A stretch of 64,000 nt of DNA, taken from assembly GCA_946807835.1 (NCBI GenBank), contig OX327693.1:8015501-8079500 (forward strand), written 5' to 3'. The DNA is from Ailanthus altissimus (Eukaryota; Streptophyta; Magnoliopsida; Sapindales; Simaroubaceae). Shown piece by piece: positions 1 through 11,749 of this stretch; the first letter of the stretch is position 1; each line of letters begins with the position of its first letter. Below the pieces are notes generated by a model. It was not told where the DNA came from. It saw only the letters and a list, made by a program, of their open reading frames with translations, and ran no database searches. The position numbers were made by a program, and so were the translations under genes.

Positions 1-1690
1 AACTTGAAGAGTACCAGCTTGCTAGAGACAGGCTAAGGAGAACGATCAACCCACTAATCAGGTATGCACAAGTAGACTTAATTGCCCATGCTTTTAATTC
101 TGCTTACACTATTGAATATGATGAGCTTAGGACATATGGTGAGGCTATGAAGAGTGAAAACAAGAAAGAATGGCAGCAGGCTATGGAAGAAGAAATTTGT
201 TCTCTTAGGAAGAACAATACTTGGAAGTTGGTGGAGAGACCTCAAAATAAGCTAGTCGGGTGCAAGTGGGTGTATAAAGTGAAGGAGAGGATACCGGGGA
301 TTGAGCCTATGAGATTCAAGGCTAGGTTAGTAGCACAAGGTTTTACTCAGAGAGAGGGAGTCGATTTTCATGAGATATTCTCTCCAGTTGTCAAGCACAC
401 ATCTATTAGGATTTTGTTAGCCATGTATGCAAATCTTGATTTACATCTAGAGCATATGGATGTAAAGACAGTTTTTCTACATCGAGAGCTTGAAGAAACG
501 ATATACATGGCACAACCGCAAAGGTTCGAGGAGCCTGAAAAAGAAGATCATGCTTGTTTGCTAAAGAAGTCATTGTACGGGTTAAAGTAATCACCTAGAC
601 AGTGGTATAGGAGATTTGATGAGTTTATGATGACTTGTGGTTTTAGCAGGAGCAAGTATGATGGATGCGTGTACTTCAAAAACATAAGTTGTAGGATGAT
701 GTATTTGCTTCTATACGTCGATGATATGTTGATCGCATGCAACAACATGAAAGAAATACAGAAGCTCAAGAAGCAGTTGAGTGGCGAGTTTGAAATGATG
801 GATTTTGGAGCAGCGAAGAGAATTTTGGGTATGGATATTGTGAAGGAAAGAAGAGATGTTATCTTCTTATCCTAATAGCGATATATAATCAAAATTTTGG
901 AGAAGTTTGGTATGTCAAACGCGAAGGCTATCTCTACTCCTTTGGCCATGCATTTCAGACTTTCAACAGCACAATCATCGACATCCGAAGAAGAGACATT
1001 GCAGATGAGCAAAGTACCTTATGCAAGCACTGTGGGGAGCATCATGTATGCAATGGTTTGTACAAGACCAGACATAGCACAGGCTGTGAGTGTGATGAGT
1101 AGATACATGACGAATCTGGAAAAAGATCACTGGCTTGCAGTAAAGTGGATTCTGAGATATCTCAAAGGAACATCAAATCACGGGTTAATGTATAAGAGGG
1201 ATGAGGACAGCAATGAAATGGTAAGAGGGTACGTAGAATCAGATTATGCAGGTGATCTTGACAAGAGAAGATCATTGACGGGTTATATATTCACAGTGTT
1301 TGGGTGTAGTGTGTGTTGGAGATCGATTCTACAACACGTGGTAGCACTATCTACCACAGAGACAGAGTACATAGCTGTTGGTGAATCTATCAAGGAGACC
1401 GTGTGGTTAAAAGGCATATGCGCAGAGGTATTGGCTAGAGAAGATGTGAACACCGGTGTGTATTGTGATAGCCAGAGTGCCATACACCTAAGCAAGCATC
1501 AAGTGTTCCATGAGAGATCGAAGCACATTGATGTAAGGCTCTATTACATTTGTGAGATTGTCCAAAGTGGTGAAGTTAGTCTAACAAAGATAGCGTCATC
1601 TAAAACCCTGCTGATATGTTGACTAAGCCACTACCCTCAGTTAAGTTCGTCCTATGCAAGGACTTAACCGGAGTCACTACTTTGTGAGAG
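1..1690 (+). pseudogene. copia pol remnant: reverse transcriptase and RNase H
   Basis: Reading + from the edge, the sequence encodes the conserved start of copia RT (KEWQQAMEEEI, NNTWKLVERP, GCKWVYKVK), then MDVKT, the SLYGLK block and the catalytic YVDDML motif near 711-730. RNase H follows from about residue RGYVESDYAGD (about 1225) through ALSTTETEY and CDSQSAIHLSKH. In the living family this polyprotein would copy element RNA into DNA in cytoplasmic particles. It is dead here: TAA at 588-590 and TAA TAG at 873-878 fall where element C has Gln codons, and one A is missing near 1600, which throws the end of RNase H out of frame just before the conserved DMLTKPLP-type tail. Confidence 0.92.
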
Positions 1691-1744
1691 TAACCGAAGA
1701 TGCGAAAATAAGAGATCAAGTTACTTTATGGATGATTTTGAATC

Positions 1745-1753
1745 AAGGAGGGA
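1745..1753 (+). other. polypurine tract of element A
   Basis: AAGGAGGGA lies four bases upstream of the LTR start (TGTGAG at 1757). This is the expected primer position for plus-strand DNA synthesis of an LTR retrotransposon. The same tract is found in reverse at 21617-21625 in element C. Confidence 0.8.
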
Positions 1754-1756
1754 ATT

Positions 1757-2478
1757 TGTGAGATTATTGATTAAAAATCATCGGAATATAATTTGGGGAT
1801 AAAGCCAAGTGTGTAGGGTGCGCACGGATCGAAGACGGACGCAAAAAGAGATGCAAAACGAAGAAGGGCGCACCAGGCGCCAATACTGCGGTGACCAGGC
1901 GTGGGCGCCGCAGTGCCTAAAATAAAACCTGAGCACCGCGGCACCAGGAGGCCAGCGTCGCAACGCTCAGCAAAAGTGCGCCAGCGTCGCGACGACGAGA
2001 TCCCAACGCTGCAGCACTAGAGATAGGAACAGTATCCCGAAATAAGGAAATTTCCTTATTTCATCTCCCACTCGTTTTAGGACTCCCTAATATGACTACC
2101 ACACGTATAGTATAAACCTAAGTCATCCCAAAGCCTATATAAAGGCTATCAATTGGCTTGTAAACACATCTTTGTGATCAACAACAAATCTTAGTGATAA
2201 TCTTTGTGGTTCTTTGTGAGAGAAAATTCCTAGAGTGCAAGAAAGAGTTTTCTTTGTGATCTTTCTTGTAAAAGGCATACTTTGTGAGTGCCTTGAGATT
2301 CATAATAAGAGAAGAGTGTGATCTTGATCCGCCGTGGATGTAGGCAAGTTGCCGAACCACGTAATTCTTTGTGTGTTCTTCTTCTACCCCTTTCTCTATT
2401 TATTTCTTAGTAACTTGTTCTAAATTATTATATTTCTTGGATGAATTTTTTGCTTGTTTATGTGCTTTCGCTTCAACA
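1757..2478 (+). repeat. 3' LTR of element A
   Basis: The LTR is 722 bp, begins TGTGAG and ends TTCAACA. In order it has a GC-rich U3 section (about 1818-2030) with repeated GCGCCGCAGCG-type motifs, a TATATAAA box at 2136-2143, and a 5' untranslated part with six copies of CTTTGTG. It matches both LTRs of element C (reverse strand) and the solo LTR at 2494-3223. Confidence 0.92.
2136..2143 (+). promoter_or_regulatory. LTR promoter TATA box
   Basis: TATATAAA is followed by the GGCTATCAATTGGCTTGTAA context, which is conserved in every LTR of this family in the window (also 2851-2858, and in reverse at 21228-21235 and 26071-26078). Transcription of the element would start some 25-35 bases downstream. 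Confidence 0.7.
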
Positions 2479-2493
2479 TATTTCTTACCTCAA

Positions 2494-3223
2494 TGTGAGA
2501 ATATTGATTAAAAATTATTGGAATATGATTTGGAGATCAAGCTAAGAGCGTAAGGCGCGCACGGATCAAAGACGGACGCGAAAAGAGGCGAAAAGCAAAG
2601 AAGGGCGCATCAGACGCCAACACTGCGGCGCCCAGTCCAGAACCTGAATGCCTCGGTGCCAGAGGACCAGCGCCGCAACGCTCAGTAGAAGCGCGCCAGT
2701 ATCGCGACGATGAGAGCCCAGCGTCGCGGCACTAGAGACGGAAACAATATCCTGAAATAAGGAAACATCCTTATTTCGTCTCCCACTTATTTCAGGACTC
2801 CCTAATACGACTCCCACACTTATAGGATAAACTTAGGTCGTCTCAAAACCTATATAAAGGCTATCAATTGGCTTGTAAACATATCTTTGTGATAAAATAT
2901 AGATCTAGGCAATCTTAGTAATCTTTGTGATCAACAAGAGATCTTTGTGGTTCTTTGTGAGAGAAAATCCCTAGAGTGTAAGAGAGAGTTTTCTTTGTGA
3001 TCTTTCTTGTAAAAGGCATAACTTTGTGATTGCCTTGTGATTCATAATAAGAAAAGAGTGTGATCTTGATCCACCGTAGACGTAGGCAAGTTGCCGAATC
3101 ACGTAATTCTTTGTATGTTCTTCTTCTACCCCTTTCTCTATTTATTTCTTAATAATTTGTTCTGCAATATTATTATATTGCTTGGGTGAAATTTTTGCTT
3201 GTTTGTGTGCTTCCGCTTCAACA
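2494..3223 (+). repeat. solo LTR of the A/C copia family
   Basis: This is a complete 730-bp LTR (TGTGAG...TTCAACA) with no internal region on either side. It is flanked by CTCAA at 2489-2493 and again at 3224-3228, a perfect 5-bp target duplication. That shows an independent insertion later reduced to a solo LTR by LTR-LTR recombination. It sits only 15 bases downstream of element A's 3' LTR, in the same orientation. The TATA box is at 2851-2858. Confidence 0.93.
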
Positions 3224-3228
3224 CTCAA

Positions 3229-4559
3229 TGTCCTTGATTTCTCTATTTTGGGCTATAAGATAAATTCTTCTACTAAAGGATTAGAATTGAAAATATTCAC
3301 CCCAATACTTGTCGATTGGATATCAATTTAATAATCAAATGAAATTAAAAAGAAATAAAACTTTTGTTGATTGTGGAATTTGACTCCGGATCAAACTTTG
3401 AGTCTTAAGTCAAACGATAAATTTTCATCTCTAGAGTAATCGACTATCTGATATGTGGCTGAGCTATTGATGTTCCACTTGAGCTTTTCTTGTAGTCTGG
3501 ATCTCAATTACTGTAGTTTCTAGCAATAACCTTACAATGTTTAAGTTAAAATTTATATTGAAAGTAGAGAAAAGGTAATTCTCAAGCTATCTGTTTAGAA
3601 TGAATTTACTTAGTTGTTCCTCCACATAAGTTATGGTCCCTCATTTTATAGGTTATTTATGTGGTAAAGTCATGTCGTAGGTTTCTTATTGTGTGTAGGT
3701 TGTGCACGTAGTTCAAATTTATAAAAAAATTTAACTAATCATCTCACGCCTTATCATTTTTTAGGAGACATCGGAAGTATGCCCTACCTAACTTGGATTC
3801 TTTAGTGCCAATGGGTAGATGGCATGACTTCTCCACTCATGGTGTTTCTAATTAAGGACTATCCTCAAAGTGTTAATAGTTTTTAGTTATTGGAAGGCAC
3901 GAGTTCTTTCATTGGTTTGCGTTCTCGAGGGATCTTAGTGCACTATCGAGCTTAGCATCAGTGAGGTAGTTGAGGATTAGAACGGCCAAATCAGGAGCAA
4001 CACTTTGCGTATTAAGGATAAAGCTCATTGATTATAGATCGAAAAGGAACTAGTTCGATGTAGGCTCGATTGTAAATTCGGGCTACCCTTATGTTGGGCT
4101 TGATCACCTTTATCCTTAATATGTCTAGGCTCTGCCTTTGGACCTTAGTGGCCTGGGCCTAGGATCTTGGTAGCTTTAAAATAGAGAAGGGACCTTTTCC
4201 ATCCTAATCCAGTCCTATATATAAAAGCAATTGATTTTGTTGCAATGATCAATGACCTTATTTTTCTCTTTGCTTGATAAACTCATAAACAATTCAATGT
4301 TATTTTTTAAGGGCAGTGATATATCTCTTCACTTTTAATGCAAAAACATTCCATTTTATAAATAGACCATTAAAGTTTTTGAAAATATATTATTTTGTAA
4401 CTACAACATATTTAATATAAAAATACCCTATAATTGATGGGCAAAATTTTATTTTACATATTATTTCGTTCATATTTCATATTATATTATATCATATATA
4501 TATAAGATAAAAAAAATATTAACAACATATATATAAGAAAAATAATGAACAACTAAAAT
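3229..4559. other. intergenic stretch, possible old LTR fragment
   Basis: No coding frame longer than chance is visible. The part around 3900-4240 is less AT-rich than its surroundings and ends with CCAGTCCTATATATAAAAGC, which looks like a promoter region of a decayed LTR. I could not find a partner copy, a primer-binding site or clear ends, so it is left unclassified. Confidence 0.35.
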
Positions 4560-4860
4560 TAAAGTTTAACTTTAAGCAAGAAAAGTTATATTGGAGAGTA
4601 TTATCCTAAAGTTAAATAGTCATTTACTCGTGTGGGTAGTAATAGATCTATATGTTTATAAGTTCAATCTTATACTCACAATCCTTCTCTTCGATAAGCA
4701 TGATTACAAAAAAATTATACTACACCTCTATTGTCAAAGTTTCTCAAAAATATATTACATGGAACACTTTTTTTTTTTTTCTCTTTTTCACTCACATTCT
4801 AACTAGAAATAAGAAATAGCTAGCACCATTTATATAGTAGTAGTAAGATTTAAGGTATTA
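4560..4860 (+). repeat. dispersed repeat, copy 1 (partner 8540-8870)
   Basis: This segment and 8540-8870 share the order GAGAG-ATT-TCCTAAA, a block ending in ATAAGCAT(G/A)AT, AAAAAATTATAC, then CTCTTTTTCA(C/T)TCA and a TATATA(G/A)TAGTAAG end. They look like two decayed copies of one repeat, perhaps an LTR or element leader. Neither has coding content. Confidence 0.5.
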
Positions 4861-7561
4861 ATGCTAATATTAATTTAATATTATATAATTTTAAATATTT
4901 TGTAACTCTAATGTTATTGTGTAATTTATGTTTGAAATTTCTAACTCTTAGAATTAATTTTTATTAATATAAATTCAAATTTAAAATTGTAATTCCAATA
5001 GTTTTATTATTTGCATTAAGTTTTATAACTCCTCAATTATTTTATATATATATATAAATTTCCAAATAATATATGTAGTTGTAACTCTCACACATTTAAC
5101 CTAATTTTAGTGGCTAATCTAAAAATATTATAATCATATGTAATGATGATAATTTATCACTAATTACTATATGTAAATTAAGTAATTTATAAAATTTTAA
5201 AAGGTTTTAAAAACTTTTCTTCAATAGTATCCCATAAAAGATTTGAAAATCTTTTATATATACATGTATATTTCGATATATAAGAAAATAAATATATAAT
5301 CAATAATAAAATGTATATAGGAGCAACATTCTATTATATAGTAGGTATAGGTGTCTTTTAGACTTAAATCTATATTTAGTGTTATAGAATCTATTTGAGA
5401 AACCTAAGTGAATTATATCTTGTACTCGACCTTTTTTATTAAACTTCAACTATAACACACATAATAGTGATGAAATTTGATTTTACTAGTTAGCATGTTA
5501 TTGGTCCTGTATTTTATCCTAATTGTAAAGAGTTTTAGAGAACAACCCAATTTTTATAGTCGTAGCCTTACTACTACTCTCACATAGGCGAGTCTTCTAA
5601 AGGCATATGTGACTTATGTTTTGTAAGAGTATATTTGTCTTGTACTCATTCAGGGTAAATATCATCATTAACATCACATAAAATTAGCACTTTTGTCACA
5701 AAAATGAGGGGCAGTATGTATCCTTTAGGATATATCCATAATTTAAGTGTTAAATAAGTCATACAATATGAATTGTTCCTACCATTGAACTTCTTTCATA
5801 GGATTGCTTAATCATAGAGGTTGAGATACTTTCATAGGTGACTCCCTTGTGGGTTTCAGAATACCCCCTTAACAATTTAACAAGACTTTTCTCAAAAGTT
5901 ATTTATTTATGATTTTCCTCTAAAGCTTTTATTTATGGAATTTGTTTATATAGTTCCAAAAAAATAGGGTTAAGCACATTTCTCTTGACAAGTTTATTGC
6001 ACTTTTCTCAAAACTTTGTATTTATGATTTTTCTCGAAAATTTTTTATTTATGTTATTTTTGTATAATTCTCATTTTATGTAACATGCTAAAAGAACTCT
6101 TCATTGATTTGTTTTAAAGTTGAATTGTTCTTGAAAAGATTTGTCCGCAAACTTTATTAAACTTAACACAATTTGCTTATTCAAAGAAGAATATTAGAAT
6201 AGATATCTAATATAAACATCATGAAATTATTAATTTTAATAAAAAAATTAAAGGGTAAACTTTTTTTTCTTGCTCATGATACATGAAAAATCAAATTATT
6301 TGGATAATTAATAAACTTCCACATTTCAAGAAATTCTTGAGACTATTATTTTTTATATAATTTCTTGAAACAAATAATTAAGATTACATCATGCGTTCAA
6401 TAATAATAATATTTTTATTATCCTAAAAAATCATATTTACTTGTACATGTATTTATGTGATGCATATTTGTCACCCAATTGTAAACATGGAAATATAATA
6501 AGCATGCAAAATTATTTCACAATAATTTAAATCTTGAATGTTTTAGCATTGATAATATTCTTGCATGACTTGCAAATATATAATTATATATATATATATA
6601 TATAACTCCCAAATATATATGACTATTGAATTATGCTATAGACTGTGGTCTCTTTCATAGCATATACATTTAAGAATAATGAAATTAAAAAAAAAAATCA
6701 TAGTGTAGGTGAATCATTTTAACACAATATTGAATTCTACTAAAAAATTAATCCCTTTAATCATAGCATTAATCTATGAACACTAACACATAATCAACAA
6801 CAAACAAAATTTATGATAATAAACATTTGAAATATAAGAAAATTTTAAAGTAGTAATAGACAAGGTTTTTTTTTCCCTTATTAAATATTTCACAAAGCAA
6901 TTTATTTTAAAAAAAAAAAACGTTTTCCTTGTAATTTTAAATTACATAATTATTTCTTTAAAAAAATTAATTACTCTTTTTTTTTTAACTTTATAAGTAT
7001 ACAAATGTTTCCTTCAAAATACTAATGTTATGTACCTACACAATCTATAAAGAAAATATATATTTTCTTAAAAAAAATTGTAGTTCTAAAATGTGTCACT
7101 TAGAAAAGAATACAATTCTTTATTTAATATTTAGAAACCCGTATTGTATGCTTGATTATTGAAATGTAATAACTAAGAGTTATGTACAATTTTGAATCCC
7201 AAAAAAAATGTTTGCAAAGTAATCAAAGTCCGAGAGATTAAGTAAAATTCTTTCAAAATAAACTCTTGCAATTAAGTTTGACGTCTATCTCAAACATAAC
7301 CGAACAAAACTACTCTACAAAAACTTATATGATATAAAATAAATATCAATTCAACAACCAAAGAACGATTGAAACAATTTATATTAACACAAATAGATAC
7401 ACAAACTATAATCTATGCAAAGCTAACTCCCATATCATTTGGTCGTCAATAAGATTATACCAACATCTCATTGCAAAAACTTTGGTTGTTTAAACTTCAC
7501 ACGCAACACATGAAATAATATTTATAACAAAAGATTTTTGAGATACTATTTGGCTTTAGAT
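4861..7561. other. AT-rich non-coding DNA
   Basis: I see no gene. The stretch contains homopolymer runs, an (AT)n tract at about 6581-6604, and around 5700 a short purine-rich GAGGGGCAGTATG segment that may be a trace of a retroelement 3' end. Nothing here supports a firm call. Confidence 0.5.
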
Positions 7562-8389
7562 TGTTGTGTATAATTATTTAATTATATGTTAAAATTGCTG
7601 AAATTTAGTGATTCAAAATTGAGTTTTAAAGAGATTTTAAGTTGGAGACCAATGAGAAATTGATACAAGGGCGAGTATGCGTTAAACGTATGAAAAATAG
7701 ATGAAAACAAAGAACCAGAAGCAAGAAGGGGCAAGAAAGTGCAAAAGAAGGCCTTTTCCAAGCCTTGACTCTTAAGCACCACATCAAAGTTGAATTGACG
7801 CTGCGGCACTCACTTTTATAGAAAGTTAGTTTTTAAGTCGTCTTAATTTTTTTTGAGTTGGTTTTGATCTTCTCTTTTGTGTAGACTCTTATTCTAATAA
7901 AAAATTAGATTTCTAAGAACGTTTTAAAGTCTATATAAAATACTTGTAAAGCACTTAGATTGTCAAGCATCAAATGCAGACAAGAAAGTTCTAGATTGAG
8001 AGTTTAGGTAGCTCTAAGGCACTGAGTGTGCAGAATAATGCAATAAGAGTGCTTGAATGCTGAGTAAGCAAGGAAAGTACTAATAGATCCTGTGGAAAGC
8101 TCATATATTAATGTATTCCTTGTCTCTTGTTTAAGATCTTTGTGATTTGAGAGTTTTTTATGAATAGAGTAATAAAAGAAATTAGGATCTCGCGATCTAC
8201 TGTAAATATAGGCATTTATTGTCAAACTATGTAAATTTTTTGTGCTTTGTATATGATTATTTATCTTTATTATACTTTATGCAATTTTTCTATTCTTATT
8301 TTATTTGTGAGTAAAGTCTTTTGTATGATTTTATGATTTTAGGGTCTAAAATATCAGCTTAAAAGGTGTTAAGAAAAGTAAAAACCTCA
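7562..8389 (+). repeat. LTR relic followed by primer-binding site
   Basis: The block starts near TGTTGTG, has LTR-like leader sequence (a TATATAAA-like CTATATAAAATACTTGTAAAGC near 7932) and ends in CTCA a few bases before a tRNA-iMet-type primer-binding site. Sequence in its first 300 bases (ATTTAGTGATT-AAAATT, TTAAGTTGG, GAGTTGGTTTTGA, ACTCTTATTCTAA) parallels the reverse strand of 17400-18290, so the two are probably the same LTR family. The boundaries are approximate. Confidence 0.55.
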
Positions 8390-8394
8390 ATAAC

Positions 8395-8405
8395 TGGTAT
8401 CAAAG
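8395..8405 (+). other. primer-binding site remnant (tRNA-iMet)
   Basis: TGGTATCAAAG matches the initiator-Met tRNA 3' end complement (TGGTATCAGAG) with one change and follows the LTR relic by five bases. This supports reading 7562-8389 as a 5' LTR. No gag can be read downstream. Confidence 0.6.
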
Positions 8406-8539
8406 TTAAAGCTGAGGTTGATGATTAGGTGGTATTAAATTGGAGAGCCTAACTTGAATTCCTAACCAAAACATATATTATCATATATATAAAATATAAG
8501 CAACCATAAGATATAGTTAAATATAAATAGAGAGTTAGA

Positions 8540-8870
8540 AATGACTAGTCTTAAGTATAAAGAGGTATGCTAGAGAGCATTGTCCTAAATTTCAATAGCT
8601 ATCTCATTGTGTAAGCAATAATGAATTTATATGACTCTAAAATTTAACTTTATACTCGCCACTACTCTACTCAATAAGCATAATCACTAAAAAATTATAC
8701 AAAGTCTCTATTTTTAAAATTATTTAAAAGCACAATATAAAAGTATATTCTTTTAATAGTATATATACATGTATATAAAATATTTTTATTTTATTTTCTC
8801 TTTTTCATTCATATATTTTAATTATTAATAAGATCGAGTTCGCACCTTTTATATAATAGTAAGAAGGCTT
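8540..8870 (+). repeat. dispersed repeat, copy 2 (partner 4560-4860)
   Basis: This is the second copy of the repeat described at 4560-4860, diverged and with small indels. It lies 130 bases downstream of the primer-binding-site remnant at 8395, so it may belong to the internal leader of that element. Confidence 0.5.
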
Positions 8871-9149
8871 AAAGTGGAAGAAAGTGAAAAATTTTGTTAG
8901 GCTGCGATTGAAAAAATTAAAAAGAAATTGTTGCTATTGCTTCATTGGTTTAAATGCACAGCTAATAAGCAACAATTTGTTAGGCTGCTCTTATTTAAAT
9001 TGAAAAAGAAATCGGAAACTTTTTTGGATGTATTTTTTTAAGACGCATATACTCCCACTCTACCAAGAACGAGGGCCGAACTTCGCTGTTCTAATCTATC
9101 CATGAATAAAATAATTTTTTAAGAAAGTCTTTCAAGGGAATGAAAGCAA

Positions 9150-9435
9150 TGTGTTTCCCGGGGTTCTTTCTAATTCGATACACCAAATCTTTTGAAATTG
9201 ATAATGGAAGAACATTTTATGGAGACTTTAACTGACCTTGCCCAAACAAGATTAATAAAATCAACCATCAAATTCATATTCATGATTCCAAATCCAAAAC
9301 TCTCATTAAGACAACTGTCAATACTCATGATAAATATCTTTTATCTTTTCTTTTTCAATAAAATCTGGTTTAGTCCGAAACTTTAAATCTTTAAGAATCT
9401 CTATCATTTTCACAATGGACATATTGTGCAGCCAG
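9150..9435 (+). repeat. repeated flank segment, copy A
   Basis: About 285 bases are collinear with 15650-15935. Shared anchors include TTCTTTCTAATT-GATAC, GATTAATAAAATCAACCATC, GGTTTAGTCCGAAACTT-AAATCTTTAAG and CATTTTCAC-TGGA-ATATTGTGCAG. A shorter, more diverged match is at 54285-54350. The 64-residue frame inside it is not conserved in the other copy, so I do not call it a gene. Confidence 0.8.
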
Positions 9436-9454
9436 ACCTTCCAGTCAAATATGA

Positions 9455-10660
9455 TTAAGAGTAAATGCATATATATCAACTTAATTTTTCAATTTGAAAT
9501 ATATATTATGTTGATTTTTGTCATTAAAAAACTTTTATTAAATAATTATTATTTAAGAGCAAAATAATACTTTTAATCTTTTTCATCAAAACTGTCAAAA
9601 TGTCAATTTAAAATAAAATAAAATTTTAAAAAATATATATAAATATATTTTTTTCTCTTTCTTCTTCTTCTTCTTCTCTTTCACATCTCTCTCTCTTCTC
9701 CTTCTTCTTCTTCTCTTTCTCATCTCTCTCTTCATTATATTGTGTGTTATGAGTAATTATTTATCTTAGGACCTTGAAGAGATATAATATATAATGTTAC
9801 TCTTATGTGTATTTAGTAGAATAAGAACTAAAAGTTGTGGGATTGGCTTTGGAAAAATGAAATGGGTTTGTTGTGGATAAAAAACAATACTGATCTTGAA
9901 AAGGAAATGATTTTATTTTATGAAATTTTTGCCATGGTTGTGATAGAGGAGATACATGTGATTCTAATTTTTTTTTCTTTTTTATTATTTGATCTTGTAT
10001 TTATGCTTCCTGCTAAGGAGAAGAGAGATGTTGAGATGCTAGAGAAGAGAGATGAGTGGCTTTGAGTTTTTGGGAAATAGGGGTGAGGCGGTTGGTTTTG
10101 AGTCTTAGGGGGAGGCGGTGAGTTTTTTTGGGGCAATATTTTTATTTTTTTATAGTATAATAAAAGAGATGGAAAAATATATTATTTGGAGGAATATTTT
10201 TATTCCTAAATATAAAATTATAACATGATAAAAGAGAGAGTAAAATATATTATTTTGTGAAATTTTTTATTTTTAATATAAAATTTATTATACAATAAAA
10301 GAGAGAGTACAACAAATTATAATATTTTCTAGGAGAGGGTATAAATGATGGGTTTGATGATGACAAGAGATAAAGTAAAAAAAATTATTTTATTTGATTT
10401 TTTACTAGAGATTAATAATTGGTCTCTTGTCTTTATTGTGGCATTTCATATATTTTTTTATTTAAAAACACTTCTCACTCCTAGAGAGAAACATCTATCA
10501 TTTTGTCACATTAAGGGTATTATAATAAAAGTAACAAAGAAATAACTCTTTAACAGAATCTTTCTAACGGTAAGAACTAATGTGATAGATATTAAAAAAT
10601 AAATGATTAAATTGGTATATACTTATAAAATTAGGGACTAAAATGATAATTTTTTTTAAA
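9455..10660. mobile_element. Mutator-like non-autonomous TIR element (i)
   Basis: The left end and the reverse complement of the right end share long subterminal sequence with the elements at 18713-20008 and 34020-35296 (TTTTGTCATTAAAA, AATACCCTTAATGTGACA in reverse, pyrimidine-rich CTTCTTCTTCTC blocks facing inward). Together these make an inverted-repeat structure around a cargo of about 700 bases. No transposase is visible. The frames at 9835-10065 and 10345-10545 lie in this cargo and show no recognisable domain. The ends are approximate and no target duplication was found. Confidence 0.5.
9655..9735 (+). repeat. CTT/CT-rich low-complexity tract
   Basis: This is a run of CTT triplets mixed with CT dinucleotides on the + strand. 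It lies at the inner edge of the left arm of the Mutator-like element. Confidence 0.8.
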
Positions 10661-11749
10661 ATTAATTATTATTTCTATCAAAAGGGTCAACATATAATGT
10701 GTTAGACATACCATAATTAGGAATACTAACAAAATACAATATTTAAATTGATCATGTCAAATTATTAAGATGAATGTTGAGAAAGACATACCTGAGAAAT
10801 TTATAGCAAATTAAATGTAAGAGATTAACAACTTCCAATAAGAACACGAAACTATAAGAGCTTTTTACAATCAAATCTATATAGTGCTCAATAGGGTTTC
10901 TTTTTATGACATAAAAGTGAAGAAGAGCTCTACGTCTAATGATTTTACTTGGGAACCACAACCCTAAAAAAGTCTTTATATATTAAGTTAACATCAATCA
11001 TAATTTAACTAGTATTAAGTTTCTACACTTGACAAGTCTATATTAAATTAGATATCTCTAACACCTAATAAGAGAAAGCTCAAATAGATCATTTAAATTC
11101 TCATTTATTTAAAATAACTTATAACGTATAATTATTGTTAATAAGTGGTCCCGTATAAAGGAAATAATAAAACCCACCAATCATAAAGTTTTTAGTAATA
11201 TTTTTATTGACACTTGTTAACTCTAACTCTATCTAGAACAACTTGAAACTGAATATTAATGTGCTTAGACTTCGAAGAGTTTCTGTTTTTATGAAAATTT
11301 TAATGTTGTTTCAATATTATTGACAATCCACAGCCTCATGATAAATTTTTGCAACCATATTGCATAATTTAATGCCTTAAGACAAGCTATAAACTTGACC
11401 TTCATACTAGAAGAAACTATGAGTGTTTACTTTTAGGAAATAGCTACACGAGCCAAAGTGTATATATATATATATAGCTTGATATATATCTCTTATTATC
11501 TAAACATCAAGTAAGATCAGAGTTAGAATACCCTACGATTTCTAATTTATCCAATCTCTTATATGTGAACATGTAGTCTTTTATTCTTCGTAAATATCGT
11601 ATAACCAGTTTGGATGCTTTCTAGTAATTCATCCTAAGGTTACTTAAATATCTACTTAGCATTCCAACAATGCACAATATCTGGATATATTTATTTAAGT
11701 ACATATGAGACTCCCTGTTGTTGATGCATAAGAGAATGTTTTTGCATTT

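Larger units (their letters stand above)
1..2478 (+). mobile_element. Ty1/copia retrotransposon A, 3' part
   Basis: This is the downstream half of a copia element that enters from the left edge of the window. It holds the end of the integrase-RT linker, RT, RNase H, a polypurine tract and a complete 3' LTR. Protein and LTR sequence closely match element C at 20834-26382, so A and C belong to one family. The 5' half lies outside the window, so its target duplication cannot be checked; the five bases after the LTR are TATTT. It cannot be autonomous: RT has nonsense codons and RNase H is frameshifted. Confidence 0.93.

Noticed and set aside
2168..3120. Spaced CTTTGTG repeats as a CRISPR-like array
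   Set aside because: The spacing is irregular, the units are only seven bases, and they lie within LTR leaders of a plant retrotransposon.
4591..4806. 71-residue + frame
   Set aside because: It lies in a dispersed repeat whose second copy (8540-8870) does not keep the frame.
9835..10136. Opposing frames of 76 and 72 residues
   Set aside because: They lie in the cargo of a TIR element, overlap on both strands, and show no domain.
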